A stretch of DNA of 64,000 bases from Amycolatopsis nalaikhensis (GCF_030264295.1 NZ_CP127173.1:7509501-7573500), one strand, 5' to 3'; counted from the first letter of the stretch, positions 50,081 through 59,794 are shown. Program-made: numbers and translations. Notes: generated from the sequence alone by a model not told the origin.

Positions 50081-50778
50081 GGCGCGGTGCCCAGTACCGT
50101 GTGGACGATCCCGCGCGACCAGCCCGGCATCGTGCCGGTGCGGACGTCGGTGAAGCCCGCGCGGGAGAGCCGGTCGCAGAGGTCGGCGACGCCGTCGAAG
50201 GCCAGGACGCTGCGGCGCAGGTGCCGGTAGAGCGTGGCGTCACCGGTGGTGACCCGGCCGAGCGGGATGACGATCGCGCCGCACACCGCGTTCCACACCC
50301 AGCGCGCGCGGCGCGAGTCCCGCACGGAGTACTCGTGCAACGCGAGGGTGCCGCCGGGCCGCAGCAGCCCGCGCAACGTCCGCAGGGTGGCGTCGGGGTC
50401 GTCGACGTTGCGCAGCAGGTACGCGGCGAGGACCGCGTCGAACGGGCCCGCGACCCCGCTCAGCTCCTCGACCGGCGTGTGCCGGAACTCCACTGTGGAC
50501 GGCCAGGACTTCCCGCGTGCGCGGGCGAGCATCGCGCCCGACGCGTCGATCGCGGTGACCTGCGCGTCCGGGGCGACGGTCAGCAGCGCGGCCGTCGACG
50601 CGCCCGTGCCGCAGCCCGCGTCGAGGATCCGCATGCCGCCGCCGCTCAGCAGCCGCCGCGCCGAGAGGCGCAGGTCCCGGTGGTAGCCGGGGTTCAGCCC
50701 GACGAGCCGGTCGTAGGCCGCCGCGCCCGCGTCGAACGCCGCGGGCACCTCGGCGCGCGGCAGGCCGTTTCCCTTCAT
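50077..50778 (-). CDS. crtT: Carotenoid-cluster SAM methyltransferase
   Basis: A 233-residue class I methyltransferase: ILDAGCGTGASTAAL (motif I), AIDASGAMLARARG, and LHEYSVRDS. Homologues called CrtT/CrtV occur in Streptomyces griseus and S. coelicolor isorenieratene clusters; their exact substrate is unsettled. UbiE/MenG-type activity is an alternative on sequence alone. It overlaps crtYd upstream (ATGA) and crtU downstream (GTGA). Confidence 0.78.
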   Translation of the reverse strand: MKGNGLPRAEVPAAFDAGAAAYDRLVGLNPGYHRDLRLSARRLLSGGGMRILDAGCGTGASTAALLTVAPDAQVTAIDASGAMLARARGKSWPSTVEFRHTPVEELSGVAGPFDAVLAAYLLRNVDDPDATLRTLRGLLRPGGTLALHEYSVRDSRRARWVWNAVCGAIVIPLGRVTTGDATLYRHLRRSVLAFDGVADLCDRLSRAGFTDVRTGTMPGWSRGIVHTVLGTAP

Positions 50779-51092
50779 GCACTGTCCTTCCGGGACTTCC
50801 CGCGCTCCCACAGGAGCAGGACGGCGGTGACGAGGGCGAAGCCGAAGAGGAAGTCCTCCACCGGGATGTCCCACGGGAACCGCCAGCCGGTGATCCCGGC
50901 GGGGGAGTAGCGGACGATCGGCGAGGACAGCTTGGTCAGCCAGCCGTCCACGGGGATCTGGAAGGCGATGACGATGGCCATCGTCACCCAGTAGGCCGGT
51001 CGCCGGAACAGCCCGGTGCGCAACAGGCAGACCTCCGCCGCCACCACCACGAGCACGGCGGCGACGGCGGGAACCGTGTAACCCCAGGGCAT
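50775..51092 (-). CDS. crtYd: Lycopene cyclase subunit, C-terminal half (CrtYd type)
   Basis: A 105-residue membrane protein with three helices; PVDGWLTKLSSPIVRYSP and FPWDIPVEDFLFGFALVTAVLL carry the EDFLFG-type motif of actinobacterial heterodimeric cyclases. With CrtYc it forms the enzyme that closes the ionone rings of lycopene. ATG 51092 overlaps the crtYc stop. Confidence 0.85.
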   Translation of the reverse strand: MPWGYTVPAVAAVLVVVAAEVCLLRTGLFRRPAYWVTMAIVIAFQIPVDGWLTKLSSPIVRYSPAGITGWRFPWDIPVEDFLFGFALVTAVLLLWERGKSRKDSA

Positions 51093-51448
51093 CAGCGGCG
51101 CACCCGCCGCCGGTCGAGCAGGGGCCGGGCCAGGCGGCGCAGCAGCTGCCCGGTCAGCCCGACCGCCTCGTAGGTCAGGACCCCGCAGACCGGGACCACG
51201 ACGAAGAACAGCACCTCTTCGAGCGGGATCCCGAAGGGCAGGCCCAGCCCGGTGACGAACGCCGGGTCGAAGTCCCAGACCGCGGCCGCGATGGCCAGCG
51301 CGTCCCACACCAGGAACACCGCGGCCACCGGCAGCACCGCGCGCGCCAGCCGCCGCGGACGGCGGTAGACGCGGGCGCCCGCCAGCTCCAGCGGCAGCGT
51401 CACCACCACGCACGCGGCCAGGACCAGCAGGTACTCCACCCGGCCCAC
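51092..51448 (-). CDS. crtYc: Lycopene cyclase subunit, N-terminal half (CrtYc type)
   Basis: A 118-residue membrane protein with three helices. EYLLVLAACVVVTLPLEL and LPFGIPLEEVLFFVVVPVCGVLTYEAV hold the duplicated P-x-EE/ED-x-LF cyclase motif, also seen in CrtYd. Two-gene cyclases of this type are characteristic of Gram-positive actinobacteria. GTG start at 51448, one base after the crtB stop region. Confidence 0.85.
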   Translation of the reverse strand: MGRVEYLLVLAACVVVTLPLELAGARVYRRPRRLARAVLPVAAVFLVWDALAIAAAVWDFDPAFVTGLGLPFGIPLEEVLFFVVVPVCGVLTYEAVGLTGQLLRRLARPLLDRRRVRR

Positions 51449-51449
51449 G

Positions 51450-52394
51450 TCACGTCACCGCCGGGTGCCGTCGCCGGGCCCACCGCGCCCGGACGAGCGC
51501 GTCCCCGGCCGCGGCCAGCCGCCGGTACCGCGGCACGCGGGCCCGCCCGGCGAAGACGTTGTAGCCCAAGGCTTCGATGCGGTCCAGAATCCCTCCGTAA
51601 AGCACGTACGCGGTCCGCACGCACGGCCGCGACGCCGGGTGCAGCAGGGCGATGCCCGGCCGGGCCTCGGCGTAGACGCGGCGGGTGGCCGCGACCTGCT
51701 CGGCCAGCGCCCGACGCACCCTCGGGTCGAGCCGCCGCGTGCGGGCGCACCAGGCGAGCCGGTCGCGGTCGACGCCGACGGCGGCCAGCTCGTCGGCGGG
51801 GAGGTAGATGCGGCCGCGTTCGAGGTCCTCGGCGACGTCGCGCAGGAAGTTGGTCAGCTGGAAGGCTTTCCCGAGCGCGGCGGCCCGCGGCGCGGCCTCC
51901 TCGCGGGGCACGACGGTGCCGAGGACGGGCAGCACCTGCAGCCCGATGACCTCGGCCGAGCCGTGCACGTACTCGTCGAGCGCGGCGCGGGTCGGGTAGC
52001 CGGTCACCGTGAGGTCCATCCGCATCGAGGCGAAGAACGCGCGGAAGTACGCTTCGGGGATGGCGTACCGGGTCGCGGTGTCGATGACGGCGGCGCGCAG
52101 CGGGTCCTCGCTGGTCCCGGCGGCCAGTTCCGCGAGGAACCCCTCTTCGACGGTGTGCAGGGTCGCGGCGATCGAGTCCGGGGTGGCGCCGGGTTCGGGC
52201 TCGTCGACGAGGTCGTCGAGGCGCCGGGCGAACCCGTACAGCGCGTGGACGGCGGGGCGCTGGGCGGGCGCGAGCATCCGGGTGGCGAGGAAGTAGGTGC
52301 GGCCGTGCCGGGCGTTGAGCTCGCGGCAGTACCGGTACGCCGCGCGCAGCCCGGCCCCGGTGATCCCGGCGGCGTCGAGTTCGCGGCGGGTCAT
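51450..52394 (-). CDS. crtB: Phytoene synthase
   Basis: A 314-residue squalene/phytoene synthase that condenses two geranylgeranyl diphosphates to phytoene. The two Asp-rich substrate motifs are present: DDLVD near residue 60 and NFLRDVAEDLERGRIYLP near residue 175. It overlaps crtI (ATGA). Confidence 0.92.
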   Translation of the reverse strand: MTRRELDAAGITGAGLRAAYRYCRELNARHGRTYFLATRMLAPAQRPAVHALYGFARRLDDLVDEPEPGATPDSIAATLHTVEEGFLAELAAGTSEDPLRAAVIDTATRYAIPEAYFRAFFASMRMDLTVTGYPTRAALDEYVHGSAEVIGLQVLPVLGTVVPREEAAPRAAALGKAFQLTNFLRDVAEDLERGRIYLPADELAAVGVDRDRLAWCARTRRLDPRVRRALAEQVAATRRVYAEARPGIALLHPASRPCVRTAYVLYGGILDRIEALGYNVFAGRARVPRYRRLAAAGDALVRARWARRRHPAVT

Positions 52395-53863
52395 CGGCCG
52401 GGCTCCCCGGTGATCCGGTCGGCGGCGAGCCGTCCGGAGAGCAGCACGGTCGGGACGCCGACCCCCGGCACCGTCCCGCCGCCCGCGAGCACGACGTTCT
52501 CCGTGCCCGGCGGGAGGTTGCGCGGCCGGAACGGTCCCGTTTGGACGAACGAGTGCGCGTAGCTGAACGGCGTGCCCGCCACCATCCCGCGCCGCGCCCA
52601 GTCGTTCGGGCCGAGGACGTGCCACGCCTCCGGTTCGAAGCCGGGCAGCAGGTCGGCGCGGACCCGGTCGAGGATCTCCTTGGCGTACGGCTCCGCTTCG
52701 GCGTCCCAATCCCGCGGCCCGCGCCGGAGGTTCGGGACCGGTGCCAGGATCGAGAACAGCTGCCGACCGGCCGGGGCGAGCCCGGGGTCGGTGGCCGTCG
52801 GGCGGGTGATCAGCAGGGACGGGTCGCTCATCGGGCTGCCCTCGGTGATCAGCTCGCGGAAGGTCGACGCCCAGCCGCGGCCGAACGAGATCGTGTGGTG
52901 TCCGACCGGCCAGTCCCCGGGACCGCCGGTGTGCAGCACCACGGCCGACGGCGCCGGGCGCAACGGGATCGGGCGGCGCGGGGCCCGGCCCAGCAGCCGG
53001 TAGCTCTCGTGCGGTTCGGTGGTCAGCACGACGGCGTCGCAGGGCGTCCGGCCGCCGGTCGTGCGGACGGCGGTGATCCGCGCGCCCCGGCGTTCGAGCG
53101 CCGTCACCGCCTCGCCGTAGCGGAACTCCACCCCGGCCGCCTCCGCGACGGCGGCCATGGCCCGGGGAACGGCGGCCATCCCGCCCTCGGGGAAGTAGAC
53201 CCCGCCGACGGTGTCCAGGTAGGAGATGACCGCGTACAGCGCGAGCGCCCGCATCGGCGACTCACCGGCGTACAGCGCCTGGAAGGTGAAGACCCGCTTG
53301 AGGCGTTCGTCGCGCAGGAAAGTGCCGATCTTCCGGTCCAGGCGCCGGAACCCGCCCAGGGCGGCGAGCCGGGCGAGGTCGGTCGACAGCAGCCCGAGCG
53401 GCGAATCGATGTTGGCGGCGACGAACCGGTCGAACTCCGCCGCGTACAGCCGGGTCAGCCACTCGCGCAGCCGCCGGTACCCGGCCGCCTCGTCCGGCCC
53501 GGCGAAGGCGCGGACGGCGTCGGTCATGCGCTCCTCGTCGGCGTGCACCCGCAGCACCGACCCATCGGCGAAGCGAGCCGTGTAGGCCGGGTCGAGCCGG
53601 GTGAGCTGCAGGTGGTCGGCGAGGTCCGCGCCCGCGGCGGCGAAGACGTCGGCGAGGATCGACGGCATGGTCAGCACCGTCGGCCCGGTGTCGAGGTGGT
53701 AGCCGCCGGTCACGACGCGGCCGGTGCGCCCGCCCGGTCCGGGGTCGCGCTCGACGACGGTGACCCGGCGGCCGCGGCCCGCCAGGTGCAGTGCGGCCGA
53801 CAGCCCGGCCAGTCCGGCGCCGACGACCACGACGTGGCCGGTGGGCCCGGTGACCGTCCTCAT
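52391..53863 (-). CDS. crtI: Phytoene desaturase
   Basis: A 490-residue flavoprotein that desaturates phytoene to lycopene. N-terminal FAD site VVVVGAGLAGLSAALHLAGRG with ERDPGPGGRTG; the C-terminal carotenoid signature appears as NVVLAGGGTVPGVGVPTVLLSG. ATG 53863 overlaps the crtE stop (TCATC on the plus strand); overlap with crtB downstream. Confidence 0.92.
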   Translation of the reverse strand: MRTVTGPTGHVVVVGAGLAGLSAALHLAGRGRRVTVVERDPGPGGRTGRVVTGGYHLDTGPTVLTMPSILADVFAAAGADLADHLQLTRLDPAYTARFADGSVLRVHADEERMTDAVRAFAGPDEAAGYRRLREWLTRLYAAEFDRFVAANIDSPLGLLSTDLARLAALGGFRRLDRKIGTFLRDERLKRVFTFQALYAGESPMRALALYAVISYLDTVGGVYFPEGGMAAVPRAMAAVAEAAGVEFRYGEAVTALERRGARITAVRTTGGRTPCDAVVLTTEPHESYRLLGRAPRRPIPLRPAPSAVVLHTGGPGDWPVGHHTISFGRGWASTFRELITEGSPMSDPSLLITRPTATDPGLAPAGRQLFSILAPVPNLRRGPRDWDAEAEPYAKEILDRVRADLLPGFEPEAWHVLGPNDWARRGMVAGTPFSYAHSFVQTGPFRPRNLPPGTENVVLAGGGTVPGVGVPTVLLSGRLAADRITGEPGR

Positions 53864-54942
53864 CGGACGCGCTCGGTGCAGCGGCTCGCCAGGAGGGTGA
53901 GCGCGGAAAACGCCTGCCGCGGCAGGGAAACCAGGTCGATCGCCTCCAGGGCGCGGCGGACGCGTTCGTCGATGAGCTTCTCCAGCTGGTCGCGCGCGCC
54001 GGTCGCGGTGATCAGTGCCCGCCACATGGCGACGGCGTCGTCGTCGACCTCGGGCAGCGCCAGCAGATCGCCCAGCTCAGCGCGCTGCCGGTGGTCGGCG
54101 AGGTCCCGCGTGAGCACGACCACGCTGGACGCCTTGCGCTCGCGCAGGTCGTCACCCGCGGGTTTGCCGGTGACCGCGGGGTCGCCGAAGACGCCCAGCA
54201 GGTCGTCGCGGAACTGGAACGCCTCGCCGAGCAGGCCGCCGTAGGTGCCGAGCGCGGTGACGACGTCCTCGGGACAGCCGGCCAGCGCCGCGCCGAACTC
54301 GAGCGGGCGGCGGACGGTGTAGTTGCCGGACTTGCGGCGGATGACGTCGAGGACGTCGGCCCAGGACGGCAGCGTGCGGGCGTCGTTGACCAGGTCGCCG
54401 AGCTGACCGACGGCCAGTTCGGAGCGCAGCCGGTTGTACCCGGGCCTGCCGCGGGCGAGGGCGTCGGCGTCGAGCCCGCTTTCGTGCAGCAGCTGCTCGG
54501 ACCAGACGAGGAGCAGGTCGCCCACGAGCACGGCGGCCGACTCGCCGAACCGGGTCGCGGAACCGCTCAGGCCCTGCTCTTCGTGCCAGCGGGCGAAACG
54601 GACGTGCATCGATGGCCGGCCGCGGCGGCGCGCCGAGCCGTCCATGACATCGTCCTGGACGAGGGCGAAGCAGTGCAGCAGTTCCAGGCTGGCCGCGGCG
54701 CGCAGGGCGGCGGCGTTCTCGGGGCCGCCGCAGCGCCAGCCGGTGTAGGCGAACATCGGGCGGAGGAACTTCCCGCCGGTGACGAACTCCGGCAGGGCGG
54801 TGGCGGCGGGGGTGTCCGCCGCGCGGCCGGTGAAGTGCTCGCGCACCCGTTCGGTGACGAAGGCGTGGACGTCGGTCCCGCACCGGCGGCGCAGCGCGTC
54901 GAGCCACCCCGCCGATCCGGCGGCCGAGGCGGTCGCGGTCAT
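53860..54942 (-). CDS. crtE: Geranylgeranyl diphosphate synthase
   Basis: A 360-residue polyprenyl synthase supplying the C20 precursor for carotenoids. FARM: LVQDDVMD near residue 95; SARM: FQFRDDLLGVFGDP near residue 245; GGKFLRP at the substrate site. I chose ATG 54942 (MTATASAAG) because GAGAGGAG lies upstream; an upstream ATG at 54999 would place the 11-bp repeats inside the gene. First gene of a seven-gene overlapping operon. Confidence 0.9.
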   Translation of the reverse strand: MTATASAAGSAGWLDALRRRCGTDVHAFVTERVREHFTGRAADTPAATALPEFVTGGKFLRPMFAYTGWRCGGPENAAALRAAASLELLHCFALVQDDVMDGSARRRGRPSMHVRFARWHEEQGLSGSATRFGESAAVLVGDLLLVWSEQLLHESGLDADALARGRPGYNRLRSELAVGQLGDLVNDARTLPSWADVLDVIRRKSGNYTVRRPLEFGAALAGCPEDVVTALGTYGGLLGEAFQFRDDLLGVFGDPAVTGKPAGDDLRERKASSVVVLTRDLADHRQRAELGDLLALPEVDDDAVAMWRALITATGARDQLEKLIDERVRRALEAIDLVSLPRQAFSALTLLASRCTERVR

Positions 54943-54957
54943 CCGGGCTCCTCTCGC

Positions 54958-54978
54958 GATGCACAAACGATGCACAAA
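54958..54978 (-). promoter_or_regulatory. Two 11-bp-spaced direct repeats before crtE (CarH/LitR-like operator candidate)
   Basis: On the minus strand TTTGTGCATC occurs twice, 11 bp apart, ending 16 bp before the crtE ATG. Each holds TGTGCA, one base from the TGTACA core bound by the B12-dependent MerR-type light regulators CarH/LitR, which are known to bind 11-bp direct repeats and to control carotenoid genes. No such regulator is encoded in the window. Confidence 0.45.
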
Positions 54979-55112
54979 GTCGGCGAGCGTCGAGAGCACG
55001 CCGGAACTTCTGGCTGTTACCCCGGTTCTACCTCGCTAAACCCGAACCCGCTCGGTGAAGCGCCGAAACCGGTGACGTTGCGGGCCCGATGCGGATCGGC
55101 GACGATGGACCG

Positions 55113-56123
55113 ATGAACGTCAGCCGCCGGATCGCCGCGCGGTGGCCGCGGCGCTGGCCCGTCCAGCCGTTCTCCGAGCCCCGCTGGGCGAAGCAGGAGC
55201 CGACTTACGGCGACTGCTCGCCCGCCGTGATCGAGGCGGCGGGCAAACGCGCCTCGGCCCGCGCGTCGGGCAACTGGTTCGTCGTCGGGGCGAGCCGTGA
55301 GGTGCGCGCGGACCGTCCGTTCGGCGTCACGGTCGGCGGCCGCGAGCTGGTGGCGTGGCGCCGGCCGGACGGCGAAGTCCGCATCGGTCCCGGCGCGTGC
55401 CCGCACCTGGGCGCCCCGCTCGCCGACGCCAGGGTCGACGGCGGCGGGCTGGTCTGCCGCTGGCACGGCCTGCGCATCGACGGCACGAAGTGCGGGACGT
55501 GGGCCCCGGTCCCGGCCTGCGACGACGGCGTGCTCGTCTGGGCGCGGCTGGACGCGGTGGGCGGCGAACCACCGTCGGCGGCGCCCACCGTGCCGGAGCG
55601 CCCGGAAGGCAAGGCCCGCATCGACGCCGTCGCGACGATGACGGGGAGGTGCGAGCCGGAGGACGTGGTGGCGAATCGCCTCGACCCGTGGCACGGCGCG
55701 TGGTTCCACCCGTATTCGTTCAGCCGCCTGCGGGTCCTGGAGGTGCCGCGGGGGATCGACGTGCCGGACGAGGAGGACCGGTTCCTGGTCGAGGTGACGT
55801 TCCGGCTCGCCGGCCGCTGGGGTGTCCCGGTGCTCGCGGAGTTCACGTGCCCGGAGCCGCGCACGGTGGTGATGCGGATCGTGGCGGGCGAGGGAGTGGG
55901 CAGCGTCGTCGAGACGCACGCGACCCCGCTCGGCCCGGGCCCGGACGGCCACCCGCGAACAGCGGTGATCGAGGCGACGATAGCGGCGTCCGAGCGCCCG
56001 GGTTTCGCGGCGGCGGCGAAGCTGGCCCCGGCGATCCGCCCGCTGATGCGCCACACGGCGGCGCGCTTGTGGCGCGACGACCTGGCCTACGCCGAGCGGC
56101 GGTACGCGTTGCGCGCGGGATGA
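55113..56123 (+). CDS. Rieske [2Fe-2S] protein, DUF5914 type, of the carotenoid locus
   Basis: A 336-residue protein. The Rieske cluster ligands are CPH and CRWH (residues ~98-120: CPHLGAPL, then LVCRWHGLRID). The C-terminal ~200 residues match the DUF5914-like domain found in proteins encoded beside actinomycete carotenoid genes. It may oxygenate or otherwise process the carotenoid, but this is inferred from position, divergent from crtE. ATG 55113 (MNVSRRIAARW) is preferred; ATG 55089 is in frame. Confidence 0.78.
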   Translation: MNVSRRIAARWPRRWPVQPFSEPRWAKQEPTYGDCSPAVIEAAGKRASARASGNWFVVGASREVRADRPFGVTVGGRELVAWRRPDGEVRIGPGACPHLGAPLADARVDGGGLVCRWHGLRIDGTKCGTWAPVPACDDGVLVWARLDAVGGEPPSAAPTVPERPEGKARIDAVATMTGRCEPEDVVANRLDPWHGAWFHPYSFSRLRVLEVPRGIDVPDEEDRFLVEVTFRLAGRWGVPVLAEFTCPEPRTVVMRIVAGEGVGSVVETHATPLGPGPDGHPRTAVIEATIAASERPGFAAAAKLAPAIRPLMRHTAARLWRDDLAYAERRYALRAG

Positions 56124-56686
56124 GTTTGCTGCGGGGAGCGCGGGGTATCCGGCGCGCGGCGGTGCCCCGCCCACGTTCGAGCTCAGCCCGTGGTCTCCGC
56201 AAACCCGGGCGTCCGGGCGGGCACCGCTCTTGGCAAACCAGGAGTTCGCCGAAACTCGGTCAGGAACCCCAGCGTCATGGCCATGGCCGGGTCAAGCAGG
56301 CCTGCGGGACGCCGCGACGACGGAAAGCTGGCGCACTGCCGGCACCACGGGCAAGACGACTGATTTCGCCGGGCTCCGCGAAGTCCACCGGACCGCGACC
56401 TGCCCACGTTGGGACACGGGTGCTCGAGAAAGTGCCGCTCAAGTTGACCTTGCTGCCGCTAGATTGTCAGCAAGGCGGGACAGGGCGCGTTGGTGTCGAC
56501 ATCGTTGACCTGCGGAAAGACGTGCACGATCGGGTGAACGTTGTCCGCAAGAAGTAACGAAGTTCGGCGCGACTCTCGTCGCGCCGGTGCGACCACTCGG
56601 CGCTTCGGAGAAGCAAGCGGTGGACGGCGGGCGGGCCAGGCGGCCATCGTCGACGGCAAGTAGACGCGCACAGCTGCGACGAGCGG
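56124..56686. other. 563-bp gap without a supported gene, at a composition boundary
   Basis: After the Rieske stop the base composition drops toward more A and T. Short open frames exist on both strands but none has a ribosome site together with actinomycete codon bias or a recognisable family. It probably carries the promoter of the gene at 56687 and may be debris at the edge of an inserted segment. Confidence 0.5.
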
Positions 56687-59600
56687 GTGTCAGCTTGGCT
56701 GGAAACCCTTGACCGCTTAAGGAACGTGAACCTGCAGGTGAATGCCCCCACGCGCGCTTCGGCGCGCAGACCGGCTCCCGAAGTCGCAGTCAGCCGTCTT
56801 GCCCGGCCTCTCCTGGACTGTGTTCCGACGCAGTTGGAGATAATCGCTGTTCGTGGGGAAGCGGGTGAAATCGATCTTCCGGGCTTGACCCCGTACGTCG
56901 AGCGGGTCCACGACGCCTCGGTGCGGGAGGCCGTCAGACGTGCTCATCGTGGCGGAAGCCGGATCATTTCCCTGGTCGGAGAGGTCGCGACCGGAAAGAA
57001 ACGGACAGCCTGGCAAGCCATCCAGTACCGTGAAGACGCGCAGCGTATGCCGCTGCTGCAGGATTGGCACGTGTGGCCGGGTACAAGCCCGAGTGATCCG
57101 GTGACTCTGCTCGCGGAGATCGCGCGAATGCCTCCGAAGACGGTTTACTGGCTGGCCGGAGCCGGGCGCTATTTCCTCGAAGAGGGGCCGGAGATCGGCA
57201 ACGACGTGGCTTTCGCGTTGCGTGAAATGATCGGTGACCCGACGCGAGGCCCCAATTTCGTCGTCTGCACATTCACGCCGTCGGTTTGGAGAGAGCTCAC
57301 GGCAGTACCCGCGAGCGGTGACGTCGACCAGTTCCGTCAGGTCCGGCTTCTGTTGGCGGAAACCCAGATAGCGGTGCCGGACACCTTCACAGAGGCCGAA
57401 GTCGAGAAGGCAGTCGAGATGGGCGACCCCCGCCTCGGCGACGCTGCCGCGCGGGCGGTCGGCCGCCGCGTTGTCCAGTACTTGGTCGCCGCGCCTTGGC
57501 TCGACGCTGCGTTCGACGCAGCAAGCCCCGGTGCGCGAGCGATCTTGCGATGCTGCATCGCGGTTCGACGACTGGGCCACGACAGGTGGATTTCCCAGAC
57601 GCTGTTGCAGCGAGGTGCTGTCGGATTCCTCAGCGAGCCGGAACAGGAGGCGCTCGACGATGGTTGGTTCGTGCTGGCACTTGAAGAGCTGACCCGCCGT
57701 GGCGCCGGCGGCGCCAGCCTGCTGACGGAGAGGGCTTCTTCGGGGCAGTCTGGTGATGATCGGGGTCGGTGGTACCGACTCGATGACGACCTCGTTCGAC
57801 GTCGGGTGAAGAACCCTCCGCTGGCGGAGGAAGCTGACGAGCACCTTTGGTCAGTGCTGGCGGCATCGGCCTCGAGCAAGAGCTTGATCGCTCTCGCAAA
57901 GGAATGTAGGCGTCGGCGACTCCTGTTTCAAGCCAACCAATTCTACCGCCGTGCTGCCGACGAGAACGTGCGGGGAGCGGCAGAAGCCCTGATTGACCTG
58001 TTTCGAGAGAGTAAGCGTATCGACGATGCCATCGCGGTCTGCGATGAACTCATTGAAGCGGGAAGATCCGACGTTCGCCTCTCGGCAGCCGAGATGTTGA
58101 TCGCCGCGGGGCGCCGATCGGAGGCAATGGCACGGCTCGAACCGATCGCCAATTCGAATGATCAGGCTCGGGTATTGGCCGCGATGGCTTTGGTAGACGA
58201 CAAGAAGCCCGCATCAGCGGTCGATCGTTATCGCGAGCTGGCGGAGGACGGCGTCCTCGAAGCCGCGGAGACAGCCGCCGACATGATGACAGACGACACG
58301 CTTGAAGGCGGCCTGTGGAACGGACACTCGGAGCAGCGTTACGAACCGGCGCTCAAATGGCTCACCCGTCTGCTGGATGAAAAGAAGCTCGACACTCGGA
58401 GCAAGATCGTCGAGTTCATGATCATGAGGGACAAGGGACGTATCGGAAACGCGATCGACTGGTTGCACGCCAGAGGGCAGGGCGGTGACTACGCGGCTTA
58501 CCTCTATGGCGCTCGGTTGCTCGTCGAACACGACCGGGCTGAAGATGCCCTGTCCTGGTGTGACACAGCCGTCGAGTACGACGTTGATGGCGCCCGAGCC
58601 GCGACGGCGATGATCTACGCGCAGGCGGGCTTTCTGGACGCCGCCTTCAAGCATGCGCAGGCTGCAGCCGTCGAAAACCCCGCTGTCCTGGCAGACATCG
58701 CTGATCTCTTCGCGCGTAAAGGACTGGTGCAGAGAGCGCTCGAAGGATACCGGCGTGCCGCAGATCTGGGATATGTCGCGGCGTGGGCCCAAGCAGCCGT
58801 GGCGGCCGCTGGGGTCGGGTGGGTTGACTCCGCCCGTGACTTTTTCAAACGCGCTGAACGAGCTGGTGCCGGTTCGCCGGGCTTGCGCCAACGTGTCGCT
58901 GTGGCAATGGGCCGGTCTGGGAAGGGAAAAGAAGCCGTCGAGTGGTACCTGGCCGAGGTCGATCCGGCGGATCCGGAGGTGTTGAACCCGATCAGTGACT
59001 TCCTGTTGAAGGATGAGCCGTTCCACGCCGCTGCAGAGCAGTACGCGCGACGGGTGCACGTCAGCAAGGGTGAGGCTCTGAGCTGGGTTGCCGAGAGGTT
59101 GCTGGAGGTGGGCTTCCGAGAACTGGAAGTGCAGCAGAGCCACCTCATAAACTCGGGTTCGAACCTCCTGCCGAAATTCAACGACAAGATCGTCATGGCT
59201 GTCGACTACTGGCTGCCTGCCGCGGCGATCGCGGGATATCAACCCGCATGGCTGCGCACAGTGGATGTTCTGCTGTCGCTTGGTCGCTTCGACTCGGCCG
59301 AACGGCGGCTCAAGGACGCGGAACGGCGAGACGGCATCCGCAGCGAGGTCCATTCCGCGATAATTCTCGCGTACTCGCACAAGAAATATGCTGACACGGC
59401 GGTGGCGCTCGTGGAGTCGCAGCTGGAGTGCTCGAACACAGCAGCGGTGGCCCGTACCGCGACAGCGCTGCTCACCCATGAGCACGCGAGAGCAGATGTA
59501 GCGGAGCGGCTGCTCATCCGTGGACGAGACGCTGGTGATTTGGAATCGCGCGTGGCGCTGGCGGACTTCTGGGCCAGGCACGGGCAATTCGCCAAGGCTC

Positions 59601-59794
59601 TTGACGAGTACTTTGTCGCGCTGGCACGGGGATGTGACGTCTACCTGAAGATAGTGCGGACGTTGAGCATGGCTCGCAACGATGCTGCGCTCGCCGAGTT
59701 CCAGAAGTACGGCGTAACGCCCGAGGGGACGCTTGCTAAGCCGTGGATAGCCGCACCGTCACGAGGCAGCCGGGACGCATCCCGATCCCGGTAA
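56687..59794 (+). CDS. Large P-loop NTPase with TPR/Sel1-like repeats (STAND-like), atypical composition
   Basis: A 1035-residue soluble protein. Residues ~75-300 look like a P-loop NTPase: Walker A GEVATGKKR at 98-106 and a hydrophobic strand KTVYWLAGAG further on. From ~385 to the end it is helical-repeat sequence of TPR/Sel1 type (for example ALEGYRRAADLGYVAAWAQA, ALDEYFVALARGCDVY). Codon use has clearly more A/T at third positions than any neighbour, suggesting acquisition by transfer. Start uncertain: GTG 56687 or GTG 56726 with AAGGA. The function is unknown; sensors of this build occur in defence and signalling, but no effector domain is visible. Confidence 0.75.
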   Translation: MSAWLETLDRLRNVNLQVNAPTRASARRPAPEVAVSRLARPLLDCVPTQLEIIAVRGEAGEIDLPGLTPYVERVHDASVREAVRRAHRGGSRIISLVGEVATGKKRTAWQAIQYREDAQRMPLLQDWHVWPGTSPSDPVTLLAEIARMPPKTVYWLAGAGRYFLEEGPEIGNDVAFALREMIGDPTRGPNFVVCTFTPSVWRELTAVPASGDVDQFRQVRLLLAETQIAVPDTFTEAEVEKAVEMGDPRLGDAAARAVGRRVVQYLVAAPWLDAAFDAASPGARAILRCCIAVRRLGHDRWISQTLLQRGAVGFLSEPEQEALDDGWFVLALEELTRRGAGGASLLTERASSGQSGDDRGRWYRLDDDLVRRRVKNPPLAEEADEHLWSVLAASASSKSLIALAKECRRRRLLFQANQFYRRAADENVRGAAEALIDLFRESKRIDDAIAVCDELIEAGRSDVRLSAAEMLIAAGRRSEAMARLEPIANSNDQARVLAAMALVDDKKPASAVDRYRELAEDGVLEAAETAADMMTDDTLEGGLWNGHSEQRYEPALKWLTRLLDEKKLDTRSKIVEFMIMRDKGRIGNAIDWLHARGQGGDYAAYLYGARLLVEHDRAEDALSWCDTAVEYDVDGARAATAMIYAQAGFLDAAFKHAQAAAVENPAVLADIADLFARKGLVQRALEGYRRAADLGYVAAWAQAAVAAAGVGWVDSARDFFKRAERAGAGSPGLRQRVAVAMGRSGKGKEAVEWYLAEVDPADPEVLNPISDFLLKDEPFHAAAEQYARRVHVSKGEALSWVAERLLEVGFRELEVQQSHLINSGSNLLPKFNDKIVMAVDYWLPAAAIAGYQPAWLRTVDVLLSLGRFDSAERRLKDAERRDGIRSEVHSAIILAYSHKKYADTAVALVESQLECSNTAAVARTATALLTHEHARADVAERLLIRGRDAGDLESRVALADFWARHGQFAKALDEYFVALARGCDVYLKIVRTLSMARNDAALAEFQKYGVTPEGTLAKPWIAAPSRGSRDASRSR

